A stretch of DNA of 29,236 nt, from the NCBI GenBank assembly GCA_047777415.1, contig JBKEEO010000004.1, positions 1 through 29,236 of the forward strand, written 5' to 3'. The position numbers were made by a program, and so were the translations under genes. How positions within the stretch are numbered: the first letter of the stretch is position 1; the number at the start of each line of letters is the position of its first letter. This document shows, piece by piece, positions 6,669 to 13,403 of this stretch. Below the pieces are notes generated by a model, which worked only from the letters and a program-made list of their open reading frames with translations, was not told the DNA's origin and made no database searches. The stretch comes from Caproicibacter sp047777415. GTDB lineage: Bacteria; Bacillota; Clostridia; Oscillospirales; Acutalibacteraceae.

Positions 6669-8924
6669 TTAGCCACTGGTTGGTTCCGCAGTACTGCAGG
6701 AAATATCCGGGCGTTCCAGCAAAAGCAGCGCTTCTTCTTTCTCAACAGGCTTGCTGATGAGATACCCCTGAATCAGATGACACCCCGCTTGCGAAACACA
6801 GCGCATCTGGTCCTCTGTTTCCACGCCCTCCGCAATAACCTCCAGCTTAAGCCTGTGTGCAAGACTTATAATCATGCGGACAATGTCTTTTTCAACGTCA
6901 TCGGTCGCAATTTCATCGATAAAGCTTTTGTCAATTTTAACAGCATCAATTGGCAAGTTTTTCAGATAGTTAAGGGAGGAGTAGCCGGTTCCAAAATCGT
7001 CCAAATAAATTTGTATGCCGTGCCGTCTTAGTATTTGCAATTTTGTCGTGACCTTATCAAAGGATTCAATCAGGCTGGATTCCGTAATTTCAACAGCAAC
7101 GCTGTTCGGTGTTAAGCCGTAATATTGATATCGGCTGACAATATAATCCGCATAATTTGCGCCCAAAAGTTCCATAGGCGAGGCATTAAAGGAAACTGTC
7201 AGTCCCCGCCCTTCTAATTTTTTTGCAAAGGCAAATGCATTCTCTATCATATAGCGGCCTAATTCTTTAATAAACCCGGATTTTTCAGCCATGGGAATAA
7301 ATTGGATTGGGGGTATGGTGCCAAATTGGGTAGTTTTCCAGCGAGCAAGCGTTTCAAAGCCTGTAATGGTTTTGCTGTTGCAGTCATACTGCGGCTGAAA
7401 ACAGCAAAACAATTCCCCTTTTTCAATGGAGAATTTAAGGGCACGTTCCAGCCAAAGCTGCCGTTCTATGCGATTTTTGTAATCTTCGTTAAAGAGAACA
7501 TAACTTCCTTTGCGGGTCTTTTTTGCCTCTGAAAGAATAAATTCCTCTTTGCCCAACACATCTTCAAACTGCAGCGGCTCTTCTTTACTGTTTTGATTAC
7601 ATGGAATCAGCATTGCCCCTACGCTGCAGGAAAGCTGAATGACAATTCCATTGATTAAATATGGTTCGTGAAATATTTTCATTACTTTGTTAATGAGGAA
7701 TTCCAGTTTGCCTTCCGAATCTACACCGTGGAGTAAAATTGCAAATTCGTCACTGCCTATCCGCCCTACAATGTCCTGACTTCTTGCAAATCTTTTCAGC
7801 CGCGCCGCTGCTTCACAGAGCAACTGATCTCCGGCATCGTGTCCGAAGGTATTGTTCACGGACTGCAATCCGTCTACATCCAGCAGCAGCATAGCTCCGT
7901 CTTGTTTGTCTCTGCAGCAATTATCAACCCACGGATCGAACTGTTTGATAACACCTTTTCGATTGGGCAGATTGGTAAGAGCATCAAAATACGTAAAATA
8001 TTTTTTCTGTTCTTCACACCTGATTTTTGATTCATAACGAAATTGCTTCCACTTGAAGAAATAAAAAGTCGCCAGCACAAGAGCCGCCGTCAGAATTAGA
8101 AAAAAAGCAATGCTCAGCAGAAGAATTCTATTTGTCCGCGCGGAAATATGGCTGTAATCATCCGCAACCAAAAGGATTAAGCCATGCGGTTCTTGGACAC
8201 TGGCATAGGCGGCAATGACGGGCAACTGGCTGATTTGAAATGTACAAACGGAAGAGGATCCGCTTTGAAAATCCGTCTCCATTTTTTGCAGATCATCCTC
8301 TAAATTACCGCCAGAGAAGTTACTGGAAAGAATGGCTCCGTCATTTTGCAGCAGACATCTGTAATTTGCTTCACTTGTTACGATGTTATCGCTTAGTTGA
8401 AATTTTTCAATATCGTTGAGAGATGCAATCGGCACACCCGTGATACTATTTTCTCGTATTTCTCGTACAACCGGAACAGCAAAAATGACAGCATCTTGCA
8501 AATCGGATTGCTGTAATTGGACTGAACTGTGCGCTATCTCATTGGCTGCTTTCTTAAAATACGGCTTATCTGCAATAAAAAGTTGATTTTCCGAATTTGC
8601 AACAGCCAAACCGGACAGATTGGTATATATCATCGAGTCAAAATTTCTTTTTTTAGTTTCTTCAGACAATGCCTGTACTTTCTCTTTCTCCGTTGTCTGA
8701 AGAGAGAAATCATCTTGATGGGATAACTCGATTGCAGAGCCTAAATGCCCCAGAATGTCGGTTTGAATTGCAAAAGAACCCTGTTCTGCTAATTTTTTCA
8801 GCATGGCAGTTCTGTTGTCTATCAGAGTTTTGCGCAAATTGATAATACAAAAACTCACGCAGACTAGAAGGAAAGCAGCAACAATAATTATAGAAAATAA
8901 CGCTTTATTTTTTGAGTATCTCAT
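6669..8924 (-). CDS. Membrane-bound GGDEF-EAL cyclic-di-GMP protein
   Basis: A 751-aa protein: TM1 (about 9-30), an extracytoplasmic Cache-like sensor region (about 31-262), TM2 (about 266-290), GGDEF (about 310-475) and EAL (about 490-735). The GGDEF signature reads RIGSDEF (390-394), with Ser at the second Gly, and the usual ND is NN (SVNNTFGHDAGD). The EAL motif reads ETL (524-526), but the other catalytic positions look intact: FNAS, EITE, DDFGTG, VKIDKSF, IAEGVE and QGYLISKP. I infer a cyclic-di-GMP phosphodiesterase whose GGDEF part is weak or regulatory. AAAGGATG precedes the ATG. It is a single-gene unit ending at the hairpin 6631-6666. Confidence 0.92.
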   Translation of the reverse strand: MRYSKNKALFSIIIVAAFLLVCVSFCIINLRKTLIDNRTAMLKKLAEQGSFAIQTDILGHLGSAIELSHQDDFSLQTTEKEKVQALSEETKKRNFDSMIYTNLSGLAVANSENQLFIADKPYFKKAANEIAHSSVQLQQSDLQDAVIFAVPVVREIRENSITGVPIASLNDIEKFQLSDNIVTSEANYRCLLQNDGAILSSNFSGGNLEDDLQKMETDFQSGSSSVCTFQISQLPVIAAYASVQEPHGLILLVADDYSHISARTNRILLLSIAFFLILTAALVLATFYFFKWKQFRYESKIRCEEQKKYFTYFDALTNLPNRKGVIKQFDPWVDNCCRDKQDGAMLLLDVDGLQSVNNTFGHDAGDQLLCEAAARLKRFARSQDIVGRIGSDEFAILLHGVDSEGKLEFLINKVMKIFHEPYLINGIVIQLSCSVGAMLIPCNQNSKEEPLQFEDVLGKEEFILSEAKKTRKGSYVLFNEDYKNRIERQLWLERALKFSIEKGELFCCFQPQYDCNSKTITGFETLARWKTTQFGTIPPIQFIPMAEKSGFIKELGRYMIENAFAFAKKLEGRGLTVSFNASPMELLGANYADYIVSRYQYYGLTPNSVAVEITESSLIESFDKVTTKLQILRRHGIQIYLDDFGTGYSSLNYLKNLPIDAVKIDKSFIDEIATDDVEKDIVRMIISLAHRLKLEVIAEGVETEDQMRCVSQAGCHLIQGYLISKPVEKEEALLLLERPDISCSTAEPTSG

Positions 8925-9182
8925 GTTATCATCCTTTCCATCCGGTGTTTTTTATTATACATGATTTGGGAATATAATCCATAAAAAAAATCAATTTATC
9001 GTTAAAATCGCCAAAAATACAATGCTGAAAATATCGAAATCAGAAACAATTTTTTGTATTATGTCAAAGCAGATAGAATCCAAATATTTTTCTCTTTAGC
9101 ACCGAAACCGAAGCAAGCAAAACAACTGTATTTTGTAATAAACTTTGACAGGGAATACCAATGAAAATCCGGAATAAACCAA
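8925..9182. other. AT-rich divergent intergenic region
   Basis: It separates the GGDEF-EAL gene from the plus-strand CmpB-family gene and must hold both promoters. A TATAAT at about 8956-8961 (minus strand) is the likeliest -10 for the GGDEF-EAL gene, but its -35 is poor. A TTGACA near 9145 on the plus strand has no good -10 partner. I see no coding frame here; the minus-strand frame overlapping this region and the next gene lacks a ribosome site and any family resemblance. Confidence 0.4.
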
Positions 9183-9213
9183 ACCCTCCTGCAAACAATT
9201 TGTGCAGGAGGGT
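9183..9213 (+). promoter_or_regulatory. Hairpin that sequesters the ribosome-binding site of the CmpB-family gene
   Basis: ACCCTCCTGCA (9183-9193) is perfectly complementary to TGCAGGAGGGT (9203-9213) with a nine-base loop. The right arm contains the whole Shine-Dalgarno of the GTG start at 9220. There is no T tract on either side, so it is not a terminator. It would mask the ribosome site unless opened by a factor, heat or translation. Confidence 0.6.
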
Positions 9214-9219
9214 AAATGC

Positions 9220-9621
9220 GTGAAAAAACAACTATCCTTATTTTTGACCGGTGGAATTATATATCCCTGTTTAGAAATTGCATGCCGGGGTTTCAGCGAT
9301 TTTTCCATGGCGATAGCAGGAGGGATTTGTCTGTGCCTGATTGACAGGATCTGCAACTGCCGCCTAAAATTCAAACCATTGGTGGTGAAATGTGCTGCCG
9401 GATCGGCCATCATTACATCGGTAGAATTCGCGATAGGGGTTTTGGTAAATCTGATTTTAAAATTAAACGTTTGGGATTATTCGCAGCTACCGATGAATGT
9501 TATGGGGCAAATCTGTGTGCCGTTTTCTCTTCTTTGGAGTCTTCTAACCATTCCCGCCATGCAGCTTTACGAACTCTACGACCGGCTGAATCAAAGGCCT
9601 GCTGGAAAAATAAAAGAATAG
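9220..9621 (+). CDS. Small CmpB-type (PF06541-like) membrane protein
   Basis: A 133-aa integral membrane protein resembling the 'putative ABC-transporter type IV' (CmpB) family. Hallmarks are GGIIYPCLEI near the N-terminus, SMAIAGGICLCLI, ITSVEFAIGVLVNLIL, and the signature NVWDYSQLPMNVMGQICVPFSLLW. About four TM helices. The function of this family is not established and no ATPase gene is next to it. I start it at GTG 9220, eight bases after AGGAGGG; the GTG at 9202 would put the ribosome site inside the gene. Its ribosome site is locked in the hairpin at 9183-9213. A terminator follows at 9624. Confidence 0.85.
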   Translation: MKKQLSLFLTGGIIYPCLEIACRGFSDFSMAIAGGICLCLIDRICNCRLKFKPLVVKCAAGSAIITSVEFAIGVLVNLILKLNVWDYSQLPMNVMGQICVPFSLLWSLLTIPAMQLYELYDRLNQRPAGKIKE

Positions 9622-9623
9622 TT

Positions 9624-9664
9624 AAACCGCGTCCAAATTGCTTCTAACGGACGCGGTTTCCTTT
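9624..9664 (+). terminator. Rho-independent terminator after the CmpB-family gene
   Basis: AAACCGCGTCC (9624-9634) pairs perfectly with GGACGCGGTTT (9649-9659), followed by a moderately T-rich tail. Confidence 0.8.
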
Positions 9665-9707
9665 CATTGATATAGCCATATTTTATCTGATTTTTTGCGT
9701 TTTTTGG

Positions 9708-9737
9708 TTGACAGAATGGTATATAATGTGTTATTAT
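9708..9737 (+). promoter_or_regulatory. Promoter of the tRNA-Ser pair
   Basis: TTGACA (9708-9713), an 18-bp spacer and TATTAT (9732-9737) lie 33 bases before the first tRNA. A TATAAT at 9722-9727 is too close to this -35 to pair with it. Confidence 0.65.
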
Positions 9738-9770
9738 TATTTCCGCACCTGTAAGATATTTTTTAAAGGT

Positions 9771-9859
9771 GGAGAGGTGTCCGAGTGGTTTAAGGAGCTA
9801 GTCTTGAAAACTAGTGATCCCGTAAGGGACCAAGAGTTCGAATCTCTTCCTCTCCGCCA
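9771..9859 (+). tRNA. tRNA-Ser (anticodon TGA)
   Basis: A full class II cloverleaf with a long variable arm. Acceptor GGAGAGG pairs with CCTCTCC, anticodon stem CTAGT/ACTAG holds loop CTTGAAA (anticodon TGA), and the T arm has GAGTTCGAATCTC. CCA is encoded at 9857-9859. It reads UCA-type serine codons. Confidence 0.97.
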
Positions 9860-9889
9860 CTTTATTTATTAAAAATTCACCATGGATAA

Positions 9890-9979
9890 GGAGAAATACC
9901 CAAGTGGTGAAGGGGCTCCCCTGCTAAGGGAGTAGGTCGGGCAACCGGCGCGAGGGTTCAAATCCCTCTTTCTCCGCCA
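9890..9979 (+). tRNA. tRNA-Ser (anticodon GCT)
   Basis: Second class II tRNA, 30 bases after the first. Acceptor GGAGAAA pairs with TTTCTCC, anticodon stem CTCCC/GGGAG holds loop CTGCTAA (anticodon GCT), then a long variable arm and T arm GGGTTCAAATCCC. CCA is encoded at 9977-9979. It reads AGC/AGU and is probably co-transcribed with the TGA isoacceptor. Confidence 0.97.
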
Positions 9980-9988
9980 AATATAGCG

Positions 9989-10026
9989 AAAAACCGCATG
10001 AACACTGCGTTCGTGCGGTTTTTCTT
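9989..10026 (+). terminator. Terminator of the tRNA-Ser unit
   Basis: A 15-pair stem (9989-10003 with 10009-10023, one G-T pair) with core ACCGCA/TGCGGT, a five-base loop and TTTTTC tail. It closes the tRNA transcript just before the presumed prophage boundary. Confidence 0.9.
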
Positions 10027-10075
10027 TGCATTTATTGCTAATTTTATATATTCTTATATTTTAAAAAATTTTATC

Positions 10076-10097
10076 TTATTCCCACTCTATTCCCACT
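10076..10097 (-). other. Candidate prophage attachment core (guaA 3'-end-like)
   Basis: On the minus strand, 10090-10076 reads ATA GAG TGG GAA TAA, i.e. Ile-Glu-Trp-Glu-stop, the usual C-terminal end of GMP synthase GuaA. No guaA gene is attached here. The 9-mer ATTCCCACT occurs twice (10078-10086 and 10089-10097). Host tRNAs lie to the left and minus-strand phage genes to the right, which fits the left attachment site of a phage inserted at the 3' end of guaA. This is inference; the right end is not in the window. Confidence 0.4.
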
Positions 10098-10115
10098 TGA
10101 GTATAGTATAAAATA

Positions 10116-10139
10116 GGCTCCCAGATTTCTCCGTGAGCC
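10116..10139 (-). terminator. Weak terminator after the 45-aa gene
   Basis: GGCTC (10116-10120) and GAGCC (10135-10139) enclose a further short AGA/TCT pairing. On the minus strand it is followed by TATTTTAT, and it begins eight bases after the stop of the 45-aa gene. Confidence 0.4.
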
Positions 10140-10146
10140 ATTCTTT

Positions 10147-10284
10147 TCATTCTGTCTGTTCCTTGACTTGTTGCATTTTCTTTTCAATTTTCTGTAGCTC
10201 TTCATAAATCATTACCTGATTTTGTGCAAGGGTATTTAAATTCTCATTTATCCATTCTAGTTGATTCTTTAATTCTTCACACAT
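10147..10284 (-). CDS. Small coiled-coil protein, 45 aa
   Basis: Opens with ATG seven bases after a textbook AGGAGG and ends in TGA. The product is highly charged and helical, rich in E, K, Q and N (for example LQKIEKKMQQVKEQTE at the end), with heptad-like spacing that suggests a short coiled coil. No TM segment or Cys. It is the leftmost prophage gene on the late-gene strand, just inside the candidate attachment core. I do not recognise a family. The strong ribosome site and coding-like composition make it likely real; a role is unknown. Confidence 0.65.
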   Translation of the reverse strand: MCEELKNQLEWINENLNTLAQNQVMIYEELQKIEKKMQQVKEQTE

Positions 10285-10369
10285 TTTCCTGCCTCCTAAA
10301 ATTCCGTATTAATATATTCTAAATGAAATAATAAAAAAATGAGCATATATTGAAAAAATATCACAAATC

Positions 10370-10404
10370 AAAGAGCTTATCGGAACATGCCCGATAAGCT
10401 CTTT
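10370..10404 (-). terminator. Bidirectional terminator after the DUF3006 gene
   Basis: AAAGAGCTTATCGG (10370-10383) pairs perfectly with CCGATAAGCTCTTT (10391-10404). It abuts the stop of the DUF3006 gene. The apical part (CGGAA..CCGAT) resembles that of the terminators at 12547 and 14130. Confidence 0.85.
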
Positions 10405-10605
10405 TTAATCAGCCCATACATCATCCATCAATTTTTTTATTTGCTTTTTGCGCTGGGACGTTGTTTCCTTATCAATCTGAACTATGATAACATCCCCTTC
10501 TTTGGCCTCATTAGGAATAGCCAATCGAGGAATATTGGCGAATTTTTGATTTTCTAATTCAACGACTGCATAATTTCCTTCAAAACGATCGATGGTATAC
10601 TTCAT
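10405..10605 (-). CDS. DUF3006 family protein
   Basis: A 66-aa protein of the DUF3006 type: a small beta-rich domain (MKYTIDRFEGNYAVVELE, then IPRLAIPNEAKEGDVI) with a basic tail (RKKQIKKLMDD). Genes of this family are often found next to ComEC-like metallo-beta-lactamase genes, as here; the biochemical role is not established. It starts 12 bases after the stop of the upstream MBL gene with GAGGGG before the ATG, so the two are one operon, ended by the hairpin at 10370. It may be a partner or modulator of the hydrolase (inference). Confidence 0.85.
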   Translation of the reverse strand: MKYTIDRFEGNYAVVELENQKFANIPRLAIPNEAKEGDVIIVQIDKETTSQRKKQIKKLMDDVWAD

Positions 10606-10617
10606 ATTCTTCCCCTC

Positions 10618-12033
10618 TTATTGTGGCGGATCGCAAACCTTGCATGGAGTATAACCCTTTTCTTTTGCTTCTTTTAGCGTTATTGCATACTTGCTCTTAT
10701 TTACAAAACGACAATTAGACGTATGATATTTTTTCCCCGTATCAGTAATATAAACTATGATTTCATCGTCATTGCTATCTGCTGTTGAACTTGTGTTATC
10801 TTCTGTTACAGTTGATGTTGCATCCGTTGCCGGTGGCGCATTTTCTTGAATAGTGGATGCTTTTTTATTAACAGTGATTGTCTTAGCATCTGACGTAAAA
10901 ATAATTGTACCATCTTTGTCTGTGCGGTAAATGGTAGCGCCAATATTTTGAAGCTTAGATATCGTTGCCGCAGCTGGATGCCCATATGAATTTCCTGCGC
11001 CCACTTCAATCACGGCATATTTTGGGTTAACCTTATTTAAAAACGCTTGTGAAGTGGATGTACTGCTACCGTGATGGCCTACTTTTAACACATCTGCAGA
11101 AACGTCTGCGGTTATTTGTGCTTCTGACTCGGCTCCAGCATCGCCTGTAAATAAGAATTTGTTGGCGCCGTAAGTTACCTTTAGAACTGCAGAATATTGA
11201 TTTAAGTCATCGTATGAAGTGCCACAAGGCGCAATTATATCAATATTGAGATTACCCGACTTTAATAAATTGACACCAGATTTTGCAGTGTTGACCTTTA
11301 ACCCTTTATTCTGAATTGCTGTCAGAAGACCCTCAAAGGTTTTGGTGTTAGTTGAAACTTTTGGCATGTATACAGAGCCAATATCTAAACTATTTACAAC
11401 CGTTGCCATACCACCAATGTGGTCTGCATGTGGATGTGTGGCAATAAGATAATCTATTTTGTTGTAACCTAATTCCTTAATATAATTCACAATTTGGGTG
11501 CCATTTTCAGGATTTCCCGCATCTATCAGCATCGTTTGCCCGTTTGGGAGTTCCAGAAACTCTGAGTCACCTTGCCCGACATCAATATAATGCACTGTAA
11601 GTTTTGCGCCTGATGCTGGTGCTTCAGCTTTTGTTGTTACTGAAGCATCATCTGGTTTGGATGAAGATGACGACGGAACTGCACTGGATGACGATTCCAA
11701 TAATTCAGATGACGTCTGCGAGGAAATTGTCGACGAGATATCCGATGACAAAGCATTTTGAGATGAAGTGGCAGCCACACTGTCAGTAGTTGTAGCTGGT
11801 GGCACAGCCATACTATAGATAATAAATGAGATAACTACAGAGCAGGCTCGAATCCAATTTTTGTTATTAAAGCCTGCTTTGTCCTTTAGCAATTTGCTCG
11901 CATATGGATTAAGCAAAATCGCTGGTAGAACAAAAAATACAGACGCCCATGTCGTTGAAAACATTGCAAAGGTACTTAGTAAGAAAAAAATCGATAAAAA
12001 CCATAAAAGTATATTTGATATTTTTCCTTTCAA
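10618..12033 (-). CDS. Membrane-anchored ComEC-like metallo-beta-lactamase hydrolase with C-terminal Cys domain
   Basis: About 471 aa. Two or three TM helices (about 6-45 and 62-78) are followed by a Ser/Thr-rich linker (80-143). The ComEC/Rec2-type MBL domain (about 144-400) has IDVGQGDSEFLELPNG, the zinc motif H200-P-H202-A-D204-H205 (ATHPHADHIGG), TGDAG and VGHHGSSTS. After a second acidic, Thr-rich linker comes a short C-terminal module with YHTSNCRF and TPCKVCDP, similar to Ada-like zinc-binding tails of secreted nucleases. The linker suggests an outward-facing hydrolase, perhaps acting on DNA or phosphodiesters (inference). Start is TTG at 12033, seven bases after AAAGGAG; the longer frame from ATG 12180 lacks a ribosome site. 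It lacks the ComEC channel domain, so it is not a full competence protein. Confidence 0.85.
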   Translation of the reverse strand: MKGKISNILLWFLSIFFLLSTFAMFSTTWASVFFVLPAILLNPYASKLLKDKAGFNNKNWIRACSVVISFIIYSMAVPPATTTDSVAATSSQNALSSDISSTISSQTSSELLESSSSAVPSSSSSKPDDASVTTKAEAPASGAKLTVHYIDVGQGDSEFLELPNGQTMLIDAGNPENGTQIVNYIKELGYNKIDYLIATHPHADHIGGMATVVNSLDIGSVYMPKVSTNTKTFEGLLTAIQNKGLKVNTAKSGVNLLKSGNLNIDIIAPCGTSYDDLNQYSAVLKVTYGANKFLFTGDAGAESEAQITADVSADVLKVGHHGSSTSTSQAFLNKVNPKYAVIEVGAGNSYGHPAAATISKLQNIGATIYRTDKDGTIIFTSDAKTITVNKKASTIQENAPPATDATSTVTEDNTSSTADSNDDEIIVYITDTGKKYHTSNCRFVNKSKYAITLKEAKEKGYTPCKVCDPPQ

Positions 12034-12057
12034 AACAATTCTCCTTTCATTTATTTC

Positions 12058-12086
12058 ATAATAGATAATAACACAAATGGAAACAA
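12058..12086 (-). promoter_or_regulatory. Putative promoter of the MBL-DUF3006 operon
   Basis: Minus-strand TTGTTT (12081-12086), a 17-bp spacer and TATTAT (12058-12063), about 25 bases before the TTG start. Confidence 0.5.
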
Positions 12087-12157
12087 TTTCAATCTTTTCT
12101 ACAGAGAATCGCAAAAGGAAAATATCGCTTTTCACATTACAACTTAGTTCCTTGCTG

Positions 12158-12186
12158 TTGTCATCACTCAAAAAATGCACTATGAT
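12158..12186 (+). promoter_or_regulatory. Promoter of the plus-strand small-gene pair
   Basis: TTGTCA (12158-12163), exactly 17 bp, TATGAT (12181-12186). It lies 20 bases before the ATG at 12207 and is divergent from the MBL promoter, so the pair can be expressed in a lysogen independently of the phage late operon. Confidence 0.75.
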
Positions 12187-12206
12187 AAATACAAGGAGGA
12201 ACGAGG

Positions 12207-12410
12207 ATGCGGCAGATCGTAATAATGGCGCTTGTGGGATTATTGCTGGGACTTATTGCAGGGCAAGTTATCCCTTTGATTTCATCGCACGCCAATAATA
12301 AACTTCGGGCTTGTGCTTATGGCTGTTTGTTTGGAATTGGCTTATCAGTTGCTGTACTCTTCGTTGGCTATTGGGTGTATTTTAACAATACAAGAGGAAT
12401 GATATTATGA
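12207..12410 (+). CDS. Small two-helix membrane protein, 67 aa
   Basis: Preceded by AAGGAGG at an ideal distance. The product is almost wholly hydrophobic: TM1 about 4-27 (VIMALVGLLLGLIAGQVIPLI), a short basic turn with NNKLRACAYG, and TM2 about 38-58 (LFGIGLSVAVLFVGYWVYF). No family is recognised. It overlaps the next tiny gene by four bases (ATGA), so the two are translationally coupled. This unit runs against all other prophage genes in the window and has its own promoter and terminator, the usual layout of a phage 'moron'. A role in envelope change or superinfection exclusion is possible but unproven. Confidence 0.75.
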   Translation: MRQIVIMALVGLLLGLIAGQVIPLISSHANNKLRACAYGCLFGIGLSVAVLFVGYWVYFNNTRGMIL

Positions 12411-12541
12411 TTATTGATGTTGGACCTTACGGACTGGCAGAGTTAGTTAAGGATATACCGGAATTAGCTGAGTCGCTTGGGGGATGGGATGGATATCATC
12501 TGTATATAATAGATGGAAAACTGTATGCAATCGAGGAATAA
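12407..12541 (+). CDS. Small acidic protein, 44 aa
   Basis: Starts at ATG 12407 inside the stop of the preceding gene (ATGA overlap), with AGAGGA about eight bases upstream, and ends in TAA at 12539-12541. The product is acidic and soluble: an amphipathic helix (GLAELVKDIPELAESLG) followed by a short beta-like segment (YHLYIIDGKLYAIEE). No family is recognised. Coupling to the 67-aa membrane protein suggests they work together, for example as a membrane peptide with its partner or inhibitor (inference). The terminator hairpin begins six bases after the stop. Confidence 0.65.
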   Translation: MIIDVGPYGLAELVKDIPELAESLGGWDGYHLYIIDGKLYAIEE

Positions 12542-12546
12542 AAAAT

Positions 12547-12575
12547 AAGCCCACCGGAAACAATCCGATGGGCTT
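12547..12575. terminator. Shared bidirectional terminator of two convergent modules
   Basis: AAGCCCA-C-CGGA pairs with TCCG-A-TGGGCTT around a five-base loop, with one mismatch. It serves the plus-strand small pair and the minus-strand 274-aa gene that ends at 12579. Its flank and loop nearly repeat those of the terminator at 14130-14165. Confidence 0.75.
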
Positions 12576-12578
12576 TCA

Positions 12579-13403
12579 TCAAAAACAAACGTATCCACAA
12601 AAATGCCAAACAATAGCATCTATTACCGTCAGCACAACAAGAAAAATGTTTATCCAAAACACATAAGGTAGCCTATGGCGGAACCTGTTGAATCCACAGC
12701 ATCTTGGATCGCAACTACAATCATCAGTTTTACATTTGGCATATATGTTTTTCTCAATAATTCTGCTTACCATATATAATAAAAGAAAAATCACATTAAA
12801 TAAGACTAAACCCGCGATTAAAATAATCATGATAACCTTGAATATTTGTGTTTGATAAGCACTCGAAATAGCGTTACCAATAAAATTGATTCCACCAAAA
12901 AAAGAAATAACAATCGCGGAAAAAATGCTTAATACTGTTATTGATTGAGTGTTCAAGGCCATTTTTGTATTTTGTAAATCTTCTTTTTGCTTTTTTTCAT
13001 CGTTTTTGATATTGGAAGCAAGCTCTTTTATTTCCTCTAAAGATAGTTTTGTATTCCTTGCTTGATCTGCTATCTCTTTAACATTACGAGCTCTACTGAT
13101 TTCCAAATTTATATAATCTATCAGTTTCTCAAAGTCTCTCAAATATACAGAATTGTTTTGCTTTAATACCTTACCAACGCTTTTTATTCTGAAAAGTAAA
13201 TATTCATAATTTTCTGGATTTGTTATATGAACCCAACGATATGTAACGCTATATTTGTTAAATCCTCCGGAAGCATAATAGTCAGAAAAGGATTGAGCTA
13301 ATACTGAAGCTCCATCCTTTTCCCATTCCTGATCGTCCATAAACGCTAAATTATTAATTAACCTTAAAAGCGTATCCGTACTTTGCATATCTGTATCATT
13401 CAT
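12579..13403 (-). CDS. Three-TM Cys-rich protein coupled to a Panacea protein (putative effector)
   Basis: A 274-aa protein of no family I recognise. Residues 1-100 are soluble and charged; 100-150 look coiled-coil (KLSLEEIKELASNIKNDEK). Then TM1 (about 154-180, with FFGGINFIGNAI) and TM2 (about 187-212), a cytosolic or exposed loop with five Cys (C224, C229, C231, C235, C236, in KCKTDDCSCDPRCCG), and TM3 (about 247-270). The Cys cluster could bind a metal or sense redox state. Its start overlaps the end of the DUF4065 gene by eight bases, with only a distant AAAGG, so translation is probably coupled. By position it is the candidate toxin or membrane effector of a Panacea-type pair (inference). 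Confidence 0.8.
   Translation of the reverse strand: MNDTDMQSTDTLLRLINNLAFMDDQEWEKDGASVLAQSFSDYYASGGFNKYSVTYRWVHITNPENYEYLLFRIKSVGKVLKQNNSVYLRDFEKLIDYINLEISRARNVKEIADQARNTKLSLEEIKELASNIKNDEKKQKEDLQNTKMALNTQSITVLSIFSAIVISFFGGINFIGNAISSAYQTQIFKVIMIILIAGLVLFNVIFLLLYMVSRIIEKNIYAKCKTDDCSCDPRCCGFNRFRHRLPYVFWINIFLVVLTVIDAIVWHFCGYVCF

Noticed and set aside
9096..9413. 105-codon minus-strand frame across the CmpB gene start
   Set aside because: No ribosome site or family resemblance; it overlaps a clear plus-strand membrane protein gene.
9890..9979. tRNA-Ser(GCT) as the phage attachment site
   Set aside because: Possible by position, but the tRNA, its CCA end and its terminator form an intact host unit, and the guaA-like core lies further right; without the other end it cannot be settled.
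10078..10097. Start of a CRISPR or tandem-repeat array (two ATTCCCACT copies)
   Set aside because: Only two 9-mers spaced by two bases; no array follows and no cas genes are seen.
12034..12180. 49-codon N-terminal extension of the MBL protein to ATG 12180
   Set aside because: No ribosome site at that ATG, it spans the predicted promoter, and the TTG at 12033 has AAAGGAG and begins the first TM helix.
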